A stretch of DNA of 64,000 nt from Moringa oleifera (lineage: Eukaryota; Streptophyta; Magnoliopsida; Brassicales; Moringaceae), in NCBI GenBank assembly GCA_021397835.1, contig JAJFZO010000023.1, forward strand, positions 1-64,000, read 5' to 3'. Under the pieces are notes generated by a model that was not told the origin of the DNA, searched no databases, and was given only the letters and a program-made list of their open reading frames with translations. The position numbers and the translations under genes were made by a program. This document shows, one piece after another, positions 34,593 through 46,400 of this stretch (positions within the stretch are counted from its first letter, which is position 1; each line of letters starts with the position of its first letter).

Positions 34593-35948
34593 TGGATTTT
34601 GATTGACTTATGCATCAGCTTTATTATGAGTTATATATTGTTAATAATATATATTTTTATAAGCAAAGGCCACAATTATGGTTAATGAGAATATAACTGT
34701 ATGGTTGAATTTTATATAATAAAAGTAAAAAAGGTTACCATTATTTTATATATATGGCAAGGATATTAATAGGTTGATGTGCACATCTTGACTGTTTTAA
34801 TTTAAAATTTTTTTAAACAGTTATAAAAAGTTAATGATATTTTAAAAATAATTTAAATAAATATTACATATTATTTTATATTATTTTAAAATTTTAATAA
34901 TATTCAATTCAAAGATTATTTTTTAATGATTTTTACAATTTTTTGATAATACAAAATTAATATATATATATTTCAATACTTAAAAAATTCTAAAATTTTT
35001 TAAGATTGTAGATCGAATATTTTTTAAAAAATTTTAAATCAAAATCATAACATAAAATCTCAAATTTAAATATGTTTAGTTTTTATTTTTTAATAATATT
35101 TAAATTGAAACTATACTTAAAGTTTTAACTTTAAAAAAAATATATAAGCTCATATTTTTTAATATATTTACCTTTTTTTTGGTCTTCCAAAGACTAAAAT
35201 TTGAATTTAAATTATTAATTTATATAAATTATAATAATGAAGATAACCATTTATCCCGATTTAAAGATAATTTAATATGTATATCTTTAGGAATTAACCC
35301 AAAAAGAATATTAAGTCAATATATAACTTAACACATGCCTCCACTACCCTTTCAAGAAAGACCAAACAAGCCTAAAGAACTCTGGCTCAGGCACAGAGAG
35401 AGAGAGGGGGAGAGAGAGAGAGAGAATGCAAGAATTTAATATGATGCAAGATTCAGATATGGAAAAAAATGATTCCCCCAAATTGCTTCCCACTCAGAAA
35501 ATTGTAGCAGCCTGGTCACGTTGCCTGGAAAGAACCCTAAATGTTTCAATGCCAGTGGCATCTTGTGTAGCATTCTAAAAATAGAATCTGCTTGGCAGTT
35601 GGTTTGGCATTTTCTAAACCAACTGCCAATCACATGATTGGGCAGCCCCACTGGTCGGAGAAGAACACAATCTTCTCACCAGGTCACATTTGCGGAAACA
35701 GAGCCGCGAAGGATAAGGGAGGCATGAAAATATAAGAGCCATATGTTGCAAATCCGAGAGGATGTACTATGAAGAGCAGCGAGAAACACAGCACAAAGTT
35801 TAAGATCACAGAACTAATCCGCACAAGATTACACATCAAGAGTATGCTCTTTTATTCAGGGTACTACTAATTAAGTTACTCTCAAGGAGCATGCGGGCCA
35901 ATACACATCCAGTTGCCAGCATCAAGGGTAGTCCTCCCAGGAGGCGCT
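34593..35948. other. CRP12 upstream region and SOD 3' flank
   Basis: From 34600 to 35340 the DNA is AT-rich, with reduced CRP promoter blocks near 34660-34800. From 35340 the sequence is the 3' flank of CSD1, alike to 26750-27350 in the proximal copy. It includes a GA tract (35394-35425). No other gene is seen. Confidence 0.5.
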
Positions 35949-37321
35949 TCAGCCTTGGAGACCAATAATACCTGCAAACAAACAAACAGAAACTTGGGTA
36001 AAGTGGAAGAGAAGATTTGAATCAATGCAAAACCACATATTAGTCTTTCCAAAGATGAAAGGACACTACACGATATTGACATGGTGCACTTTAAGAAAGT
36101 TCGAGGAGATGAGTAGGATGGACATAAAAGCCACTAAGAAAAGCAATCTGTTCGAATGAACACTTCAAAAGCATAAATTTATACTGATAAACCAGAAAAC
36201 TTCAGTGCAACCTAAGTCTCTAGCCAAACGAGATAATTAGAGTAAGATCCTTGACTAAAATTGCATTTAAGTAGAGGACTGTGGTGTTTTAAATCATGCC
36301 TCATAAAAGGAAAATGGCAAATTTGTTTCAAAGAAAGGGCAAGTTTACTTACCACAAGCAACTCTGCCACCAGCATTTCCAGTAGTCTTGCTAAGTTCAT
36401 GCCCTCCTGAATAGATGGAAGAAGAAATGCATGAAAAGCCACAAATGGAAGAATGCATATACATAATACAAATTCTAAAGCAAATGTCCATCATAAGTCA
36501 TAGATATTGGTGAATAACCTCCAAATCAGTTGCTCAGCAGGCACAAGTAAAAGAAGTTTTTCTGTGCTACCGCATAGAAATGCTAATAAAAAACACCCTT
36601 AAGATTAAGGTCAAAACCATGATGTTTAAGTGTTACTGCAGAATATCTGCAAAACCCCCAACGAAACTCATAAAAACCCCATGAGCCCTTTCCTCCCTTC
36701 AAAGGGAAGATCAACTCATTTTTGGTGGTGTACGAGGTCCAATTAAAAGTTTATTTAATATGTCAGTCTCTAAGATCTCTCTTTACTATCATCATCCAAA
36801 TTCGCAATTTAACTTGATGTAGAGGTTATCACCTCAAACGTAAAGCAAGAATAGCAACACAAGTACCTTCTTTTTGTTCAATGAAAATAAGATTTAAAGA
36901 GCAAACATTTTGAAAGTGAGTCACCCAGCCAAAATTTATCCATAACGTTAGGTAGAAATGAGAAGACGACTTCAAAAGAACTCTCGAAACAAAAACTATT
37001 TTTAGTAAAGATTACCCTTTCCAAGATCATCAGGATCTGCATGGACAACGACAGCCCTTCCAATAATGGAATTTGATCCAGTAAGAGGAATCTGCAAAAA
37101 CAGACAAATGCGTTAGAAGAAATAATTTCACAAAGGCAGCATTCATGAGCCTAAGAAGAATGTAATAAAAACATAAAGTAGAGACACAAGGAGATAAACA
37201 AAATACCTGACTGTCGACAATTGTGAAACTAACAGTACCTGAACCACAAGAAGCGTTAGTAATGCAGGAAGTATCAAACAACATTAAATAAACAATAATA
37301 ATAATACATACTATTGATCAA

Positions 37322-37364
<43 letters not shown>

Positions 37365-37947
37365 AGAGAGAGAGAGATCAAAAACCAACAACTTGCACAC
37401 TCAACCACAATAACTTTTCATCTTTAATAGACAAGAGTATCAAGATAGCAAGCTTACCATCATCACCAACATTTATATTCCCCAAATCACCAGCATGACG
37501 AACATCATCCTCTGGAGCACCATGTTCTTTGCCAGCAGGATTAAAATGTGGACCTGCAAACAGGTTGATCAGAAGATTGAATATGGAATTTGGCAAAAGA
37601 AGTTCATAGTCATTAAATCTTTTTATCCCAATCCATCAAGCACATTGAGAAGAAATATACAAGTCAGTGGACCATACCAGTTGACATGCAACCATTTGTT
37701 GTATCCCCAAGGGCATGAACATGGAAGCCATGAAGCCCAGGCTTAAGGCCGGATATAGTTCCTGTTACAGTAGTTGGAGCTGGAAAACAAAATAACAAAG
37801 GAAAAATGTATTAGTCAAGGGAACAGGCAATAAGACTGTAAGGACACAGATTTATCATGGTATTGCATTACCGTCTCCTTCTTGGGTGAAGTAGATTGTT
37901 CCACCGACACCCTCACTGCTGCTTAGAACCGCCACAGCCTTCACCAT
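35949..37947 (-). CDS. CSD1: cytosolic Cu/Zn superoxide dismutase, 7 coding exons
   Basis: Exons 37947-37872, 37779-37678, 37553-37458, 37238-37207, 37091-37016, 36406-36353 and 35971-35949 join to 152 residues, the usual length. The protein starts [16 protein letters not shown] and ends VACGIIGLQG, without a transit peptide or peroxisomal signal, which fits cytosolic CSD1. It converts superoxide to peroxide and oxygen. Metal ligands are present: His45 and His47 (HGFHVH), His62, His70, His79, Asp82 (RHAGD) and a His in VVVHADPDD. The disulfide cysteines are at position 56 and in VACG. All introns are GT-AG. A 5' UTR intron (38621-37961) joins two halves of a miR398 site just before the ATG. 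A truncated relative lies 8 kb away. Confidence 0.97.
37327..37378. repeat. compound (GT)n(AG)n microsatellite in a CSD1 intron
   Basis: A long GT tract followed by a short AG tract, allelic in position to the tract in the pseudogene copy. Confidence 0.9.
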
Positions 37948-37954
37948 CTTGCTA

Positions 37955-38636
37955 CGTGATCTAAATAATAACAATGTTAGCTTTGCAAAGACAAATAATT
38001 TCACAACCACGGAATAGGAAGACTAGGAAAAATAATGAAACTCTTGGTTGTTTAACACAGAAAAAACATAGTTTGGGTATCCATTCCTAAAACTCGAGTA
38101 GAGTAGCTTATGAGAAATACAGGGAGCTTTATTTTGGATGCTTCTCTAATTTACTCCTATTTGCTCTATATCCCATCATTTCATTCTTCCGTCTCCTGAA
38201 TTCCCAAGCAAACGAGACAAGAAAAAAGGGGAAAATCGAACTACACAAAGGAAAATTTCCAGTTATCAATATATAACATATTTTCCATAAAAAGTAATGA
38301 GATCTGTAAACAAATCGTTCAACCCAGAAACAAAGACAACAACAAGACCAAATCTAATTGGATTGTCCAAACAGACCCTCTCTCGATCAGCGATAACCAC
38401 ACGGACAATAGGAGCAAACTAAACTTACATAACAAAAGGTGGACTATTTATACAGACGAGCCAGTAGATCCTTGACTGAGCAAAACCAACCTCTCAACAT
38501 AAGATCAAGGTAAACCCAACCCTTAAAACTTAAACAGAGACAAAGAAGCACATAATACATATAAATGAGGGCATTCTTTTCTATCTATGAAGGAAATAGG
38601 AAGAGAGATGATCAACCGTACCTCAGAGCACCCCTT
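37955..38636 (-). promoter_or_regulatory. miR398 target site split by a 5' UTR intron of CSD1
   Basis: The first UTR exon ends AAGGGGTGCTCTGAG (38636-38622) before the donor GTACGG. The next exon starts ATCACG (37960-37955) after TTTAG, eight bases before the ATG. Joined, the 21 bases pair with miR398 with two mismatches and two G:U pairs, by my hand alignment to the remembered miRNA. miR398 is known to target the 5' UTR of Arabidopsis CSD1. Only spliced transcript would carry the full site. Confidence 0.75.

Positions 38637-38640
<4 letters not shown>

Positions 38641-38686
<46 letters not shown>
38641..38686. repeat. (GA)n microsatellite in the CSD1 5' leader
   Basis: About 23 GA units, CT in the CSD1 transcript, directly upstream of the miR398 half-site; a CT-rich leader is common in plant genes. 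Confidence 0.9.
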
Positions 38687-38688
<2 letters not shown>

Positions 38689-40462
38689 TCTACAGAGAAA
38701 ACAAAGAGTGGCTGTCGTGGGTTTTTGACAGAATTTATACAAAAATGAGATGACCAGAGAAAAAGGACACGAGAATTAAGAATTACGTGACGGTATTGTT
38801 CTAGAAATTATCTTCACCTACCGACTTTGTTGTGAAATTAGTCACTGTAGGGATTTTCTTAGAAACGAAAATTTCAAGTCGGAAAGTAACAGCTTACAGT
38901 TAACGCTTTCAAGGGAGTGGGCTTGGCTTATTGTGCCCGAACCCTTGTGGCCGGGTTTCGGCTTGGGCTTCTACTCCGCAGCTCACATGTCAGATACCTA
39001 TTGGTTCTGAATTTCTGGGAAAATTTACTGTCAGAGTAAAAAAAAAAAAAAAGATATGCAAATCCCAACAGCAAGCATATTTTCTAAAAAACGTGTGAAC
39101 ATCCACCCTAGAATTTTAACTGTTTTCTTTTATCAAATAAACCATAAAAAATAATTAAAAATGGGCAAAAATTAAGCACGTATTTTTCTCTGACCTTTAA
39201 TCATCTTTCTTGTCAAAATAAAACAATTGAAGATAAATATAAAAAAATTAAATTATGTTTATTTTTTAAATTTAAAATCCTGTACAAGAAATTTTAATTT
39301 GAAACAATCAAATATCATCACAAAAAATTTTAAAATTCTTTTAATACTGAAAATATTTTTTAAAAAAGTATGTTACGAAAAATTTTAAAAACTCATAATA
39401 ATTTATGATTTAAAATAAAATATTACAATATTTAAACTATTTTTGAGACATCTTATTATATAAATATTTTTAATATTTTTATTTATTTAAAGTTAAAATT
39501 TATTTTAGATCAAATTAATATTTTTAAAATAAAATAAAATAAAATTTAAAATTTAAAATAAAACATTAGGTTTTTCAAATTTTTTTATATATATTTGCCC
39601 AATACTCAATAATCATGATCAAAATATTCATTTTGTTAAACATGTAAAATAAAATTAGCTTGATAATATGATAAGTTTATTATTACTTTTTAATGAGTAT
39701 TTAACCCAAAAAAAAAATTGGTATAATTTTAAAATTGCAAAAAAACTTGTTCTGTGCAAGGAAATGTACAATTGAATACTTATTGCTTTTCTCATTTACT
39801 GCAGGTTTAGTCATTTAGAACCTTAATCCTTTGAAGTTTTACTTTCTACTCAATTATCTTCAATACATTGTTTCACAATTTCGGAAACTGTCATATATTA
39901 CTTTTATTATAATTTTTTAAAAATAAAAACTGTATCATCATTTTAAAAAAAAAGGCAATTTAAACATGCAATTCTAAACCATGCATTTTTCACTTGTAAG
40001 AAAAATTCCATTTTCATATTTTAAAGTTCAATCCATGTAAAGGTAATATACATTTAACCAAAACACATATCATAAGCAGGGGAAGCAGAGGACATTAATA
40101 ACTGATGAAAGGTTAAGGCTCACTATCACAAACTATACATAGTTTTAAGCAAACTTCAAAGGATTAGGCTTATTTTCAAGCTTCCAAATACTAGATGAGA
40201 AAGATTAGAAGATAATCAAGTAAATTTAAAGAAGGAAAATATGTGGAGGCCCATAAAACGTACAGATTATTCAATTATTCATATTTAATAGGTGTTATAG
40301 GATATTTTTCACCACAAAAAAATGTACTAAATGCAATGATAGTAAATCAAGATGAAAGAGTTTAAATAAGCAAGAGAAAGCAAGCCATAAGATGAAGCCT
40401 GGCCAGGCTTTCTCATGTAGAGAGGACCGAAGTCTGAATGAAATTGAGGTTAACTATATGAT
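38687..40462. other. CSD1 promoter region and AT-rich intergenic DNA
   Basis: The first few hundred bases are the CSD1 upstream region. From 39050 to 40380 the DNA is AT-rich without recognised genes, reaching the 3' end of the SCD2-like gene. Confidence 0.5.
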
Positions 40463-43400
40463 TCAGAAATCAGTTTCCATATGTGATCTTGGAATGGAAG
40501 GATGGTCGAGCCCTTTACGGGACCGATGCCAAAGCTGGGACTCGATATTTAACCTTCTCAGCTCTACAAGGCCACGCTCAACTGCATATGCAGTAAAAAA
40601 AGAATCAGGACAACAGAATGAAACTGAACTTCAACATATACCAACATCATATTTATGGATTTAATGCATCTGTTAATTTAATTTTTGATGATTTTTTGAA
40701 GAGATTTTAATATGTGATAAGTTTACAAAGTAAATTATTAAAATTTATTTCATGTCTTTCTCGCACTAATTCTTTTTTTAAAGAATCCATAAAAATCAAA
40801 TTAACAGATAATTTTGATTTCACGTTTGTAGTTACATAGAGAAAGAGAGAGAGTACCATCCACTGCATCATGTGACATGGATGATCGAGTACTGTGGTTT
40901 ATCCAGTACTGCAGACGCTCTTCCGCAATTTCAGGTTCAACTCCATGGTCCTTAGCTCTTCCCCAGAAGTACATAAGCCAAGCCTGCACATGCATAGCAC
41001 AAGAGCACCAGAAATGAAAAGATGCTGATGCAGTTAGTCCACTCAACAACATAGGTAGACTCCCTTTCTGCCAATACCTCCATCCTTAAAAGATGACTAA
41101 ATGAAGAAACCGAAGATGCAAACCAGGTTAATGGAAGAACGAATCAAGTAACTGGGTAATAAAAACTTGAAGAAAGGTGATGTGATACCTGCTTAAAACG
41201 CACATCTTCAGACTCCTCTTCACTCAATTCTGAAAACATATAGATTTGAAGAATGTGTCTACTTATAAAATGATAATAGAGTAGTAAGAAATAACAGAAA
41301 GACAATAACATAAAGAATATAATTCTCACGAATTTAAGCTTCTTTTATTTTGTCTGGCTTCAGAAAAAATGAACTAGGATATGGCAATTCAAATTGTCCT
41401 GTGGTTAATAACTGCTTGGCTATTAAGAAAATTGTATATTGATGATATTATTCACACAAGCCTATCTCTCAATATTTAAATGAACAAATAAAGATATAAC
41501 TGGCCGCATGAAGAATTTCCTTTTGGAAAACACTCCTCTTGTCATTTGTAACAATTTAGTTTACATGATGCCAATGAATAATTTTGAGAAAATAAAAAGA
41601 GAAGACAAAGAAACATTCTATCTCATAACAGATTCTTAAGCTTAAGTAGATCCTTATCTTGAAACTTTGTAGAAAAATCTAATGATTACACAATAAAATG
41701 TCTCATTCAGTTTAGATGTGCAACCTCATGAGTTAGTATTCAAAGGAAAATTAAAACAGTTAATGCATTAAAAGATAAACCTACTCAAAGGAAAATTAAA
41801 ACAGTTAATGCATTAAAAGATAAACTTACCAAAGGCTTCAAACTGTCCATCGGATGGCAGTTTGATGTCATCTACACCTATAGTCAAAGGAACAAAGGAG
41901 GAAGCAAGGTTGGCGATTGTCAGTCAAAAAGACTGAAGTATGGAAAATTACCAAATCATCAGCAAAGAATAAACAAAGACATGAAACAAAACAACTTAAT
42001 CTTTTATACTAATTCATAGTTACTACAAACATGCAAAGTTACTTAAAATCACAAAGAACATAGATAGAACACAGCCGTTTTTCTGCCGACAAATTACATC
42101 AATCATAGTCCATTTAAATATTAATATAGACTCTGGATGTGCTAGTTACCAATGATTGGGTATGCAAAGCATGTAACAGATGTAAAACTTTTCTACTGAT
42201 AGGTAATCATCAAATGAAATGTCAGACTAACTTAGCACCTGAATTATTATATTTCAGCAAACTCCTGGGTCGATTCTGAGCCATGGCAAGAGCAACTGCA
42301 TCCTCTACCTTCAGACAAACTAATCAATTAAAAATGCTAGGGATAAAGGAAAGAAAATAAATGAATTGATTTTGTCAAAAGATATGTCAGATTGTTGCAC
42401 CAAGTTCTCAACAGGTCTGTTGATACTAAATGTTTAATTGAGAAAAGAGACTGAATAGAAACTTCTTAAATTAGCTTATGACTGTTTAATCATGAAATAA
42501 TAGTTTTCATATATTGCAAGCCTGAAAAATTATCTTCCTTAACTTCCATTCATTCTAATCATTTTACAGAAGAAAGTGGCATGGTGTTTCCTACATATAT
42601 TACAATCAGAAAAGGTTTCGTGATCTAGAATATTTTATAGTAATTACATATATTTCAATGTGTGAACTGCAGTGGACTAATACATAAATTTCTATAAGAG
42701 AAGAAGAACATTAGCCACAACTCTTTAAGCGATTCATTGAAGGGGCAAACCTACTGGTGATATATGAATGAAAATATAAACGCTTAATTATCCATTGTCT
42801 ATATGTATCTGTTGGTAAGGACCATAGAGAGTAGAAATGCCCATGGATGCAGAATAATATGTGCAATCAATTTTTGTTTTCACGTAAATACATGCACTCA
42901 TCAATTGGGGAAACCAGGCAACCGCATAAAAACAAAAATTGAGAAGAGAGAAAAATTTTTAAAAAATAAAAATAAAGTGTCTGCACAATTATTGACCACA
43001 AGGTTATGACAGAAACCTTCAGTGAAGCCAGTTCGCGCAAACCTTTCTCAACCCATATCATGCTCTCAATATTTCCCTCTCCAGAAATTTCAAGCAAGCC
43101 TCGTAGAGCCTTTTCTCTTTCCTCTGAGTCATCATCATTGGCTGCTCAACATAGAGAACGCAGAGAGACTATAATGAAAACTGAGACATTTCTCCTCCCA
43201 ATACAAAATGGAAGATAAACACATCTTTTTTTCTCTTTTTGTCAATACTGTAATTCACTTGGAACAAAACAGCAACTACAATTGTTCCATCTATATGAAG
43301 TTTTACCCGATAATTTCTCATCTGTAGCTCTTTGTCCAGCAGATAATACAACTTCAAGAGGAAGAGGTGCAAATGATGACCAGTACTCAAACTTTGCCCC

Positions 43401-46400
43401 CGCAATCTCTGCTTGAATACCTGCAAAATATGTACCATGCTTGAAATCTCAAGCAAATTTGCATGAAACCTGTATTTTATTTAATCCATGCACAAGAGGA
43501 ACATTATGCTAATCCAGTGTAGTCCTTCTTATTAGCTAAAAGTTTAAAACTTCCTTATAACCATGGAAAATAGGTAGAGTCATTTGCCAGATTAAAATGA
43601 AACCCAGCATCAAGACTGCTAATTAGAACACATCAGCCAGGCTGTGAAGCGATAATTGCTGCTATTTGGCAGCAACAAATTAACTTTCCAGACAATATTT
43701 TGGCCATATAGGAATTCCACTGCATTTGCAATTTTAATTATGCTGCAGGATAATTTCACACTATTTTTCTGCACAAATGTTAAACGTGTTCACATGATTC
43801 CACTGGGTATCTGTCCAATCATAATGAAGCCTAGCAGCTTCACAGAGTTACAAGTGAATATAAATTTCATACTATTTTTCTGCGCAAATGGTAAATGTGT
43901 TTACATGATTCCATTGGGCATCTGTGCATTCAAAATGAAGCCAGCTTCACAGAGTTACAAGTGAATATACATTCCAGTCTCTACAATATTTTTCTACCGC
44001 AATATAGATCCCTGCTCATGTTTGGACACTACTCGAGGTCAAGTGAGGTGTCCCTGGAAGCAACATCCAGGATGATGCAAGGGGTATTAAGACCTGCATG
44101 GCAAGTTTTTCCATTTAGTTGTCAAGTAGGAGGGCCGGAAGATGCTATGGACAAAGAGGGGAGGTGGGCTGGAGATGGAAATGGTGAAAGGTGGGAAAGT
44201 GCTGCTCTTGGAGGTCAAACAAATCAAAATGGAAAATTTCTTCAAGTGGCGGAGTTGTAGAAGAAGGGTGCGAGGTTCTTGGCATTTCCGAAGGGAGATG
44301 GATTTGGGTGGTGGTGGAAGGTGAAAGACTCAAGAATTTTAACTGGGCAGAAAAGAAACATTGTAAGCAGCGGAGGAGGAAGAAGATTGGAAGTGTATGA
44401 GGAAAGAGGGAGAGAGGGAATGGATGTCCAGATTGTGAAAGTTTTATGCGCAGATTGCAGGTGTGGATTCTGGTATAACTTGGGGAACAAGAGAGTTGGT
44501 GAGAGATTGATGCAGAAGGGGAATTGAAGCTGGAAAGTTGTGGAGGCCAGAAACCGATCTGGGCAAATTAGGGTCAGATTCAGGGTCGGCCAAGTACTCA
44601 ACCAGCAGCCCATAGGAGCTGATGGAATGGGACACACAGAGTTAATGGGTCGAGAGAAAGGGAAGAAAATAATTGAGGAATCCAAGCCAACTTATGTGAA
44701 CATGGGAGGCAAAGACCCAAGTTCTAGCGAGTCGGGTTGTTATACTAACTTGGGTTCAGTAAGTGATGGATCGGATCCGAGTTCAAGTGGGGGCAAATTA
44801 AATGAGAATGTGGAGAATAAAAATGGGGAAAGATGATCACGAGGGTGAGGGTTCTCAAATACAAACGCAAAAGAGAGGTGGTTGATACATCCGAAGAAGT
44901 TCTAGCTTCGACCGATGAAATTCAGAGGGAAAGATCAGACAAGATAAAAGGCTGGGATAATGGCCATTCAGGGAAAATTGTTATTAGGGTGGAGGACAGA
45001 GTGATGGCGTGAAGTCAAGATTCTGGAATAGAGAAAGGGTAGGTTGCCGTGATTCAATGTCGGAGGTTAATTCACTAGAAGAGATAGTGGTGGGTCAACA
45101 GGCTTACCATCTGGACAGAAACTCTCTGGTGTTGTCGAACAGAAGAGGAAGATTAACACAGTCAAGGACTGATTCTATATCCTTTGACAATAGATTATAA
45201 AGATTAAAGGTGAAGAGAACTCTAGCCGTAGATTGGAAACATTGTCCAGGAAGACAATAGTCTAGTCTTCGCCATCTAGGCACGTCAACGTGAGCAGAAT
45301 ATAGTAGCAGACTGGATGTTTAAAAATTTGAATAAAATCAGTGAAGTGATGGTATCTCTGAGGGGTAGAAGGTGAAGCTTTTAGGTTGTTTGTGAAAATA
45401 AAAAGGAGAAGGAAGAAGAAATATACTATTAGGAAGGAGAGTACTAAGAAAAGAGGACAAGGAAAGGTGAATAGGGAACTGTGGAGGCTGGAATTTGGAA
45501 AAAATTATGAGAGAGTAGGAAAGAACACCTTGGCTATTTTGACAGCAAAGGGGAGAGAGAGATGCAATGTGCTCAATGGTTCTTAGAATTATTTCTTGGA
45601 ATAAAAGAGCATGAACAATCTGGTAAAAAGATCATTAATGAAAAAAGCGTTGGGAAGGTGAAAAGTTGATATAGTTTATCTTTAAGAGACTAAGATAAAA
45701 GTGATGAAAAATGATGTAATGAGGAGTCTTTGGGTGGAAATGAAGGATTGAGTGGAGATACTTGGCTACCCAAACGAAGTGTAGGGGGTTTTCTTATGGG
45801 TTGGAATGGGAGGATGGAGAAGTTGAAGGAGAGTTAGGTTGGTGAATCATCGATGTCTTACATTTTCCTATGGGAAGGAAAGGGTGTGGAGTGGATGTTT
45901 ATGAGAGTGTACAGGCATAACGAGAGACGAAAAAGGCAACTATTATGGGAAGACTTAGGAGTGTAAGAAGAGGGGTAATGGCATGCCATGAGTGTTGGAT
46001 GGAGATTTCAATGATGTGTTATATGCAAATGAAAGGAATAGATGAAGGAATAGGGATCATAGCATGAAAGAGTTTAAAGTAGTGGTGAGGGAACTGGAGC
46101 TGATTGATCTGCCTCTAGGCAGGGCCTGTATACATGGTCAAATTTAAGGGTCGATTTAACAATGTCAAAAAGTGATAGGTTTTTCATTTTTAATAGTTGG
46201 GAAGAGATGTATCTGAGGATGCAACAAAAATTGCAGTCAAGACTCACGTTGAATCATCACCCGATTGTCTTGGAGATGGAGGGTATGCAATAAGGGCCAT
46301 ATCCATTTAAGTTTGAAAATTATGCAGCTGAAAATGGAAGATTTATATGGCCTAGTGAAGGAATGGTGGGAGAAAGAGAACTTGGAGGGTAATGTTAGCT

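Larger units (their letters stand above)
29733..37800. repeat. segmental duplication, distal copy
   Basis: This block matches 21932-29225 in order and orientation. It holds CRP9, CRP10b, the longer gag-like remnant, CRP12 and the intact CSD1 gene, whose exon 1 lies just beyond the end of the shared block. Confidence 0.8.
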
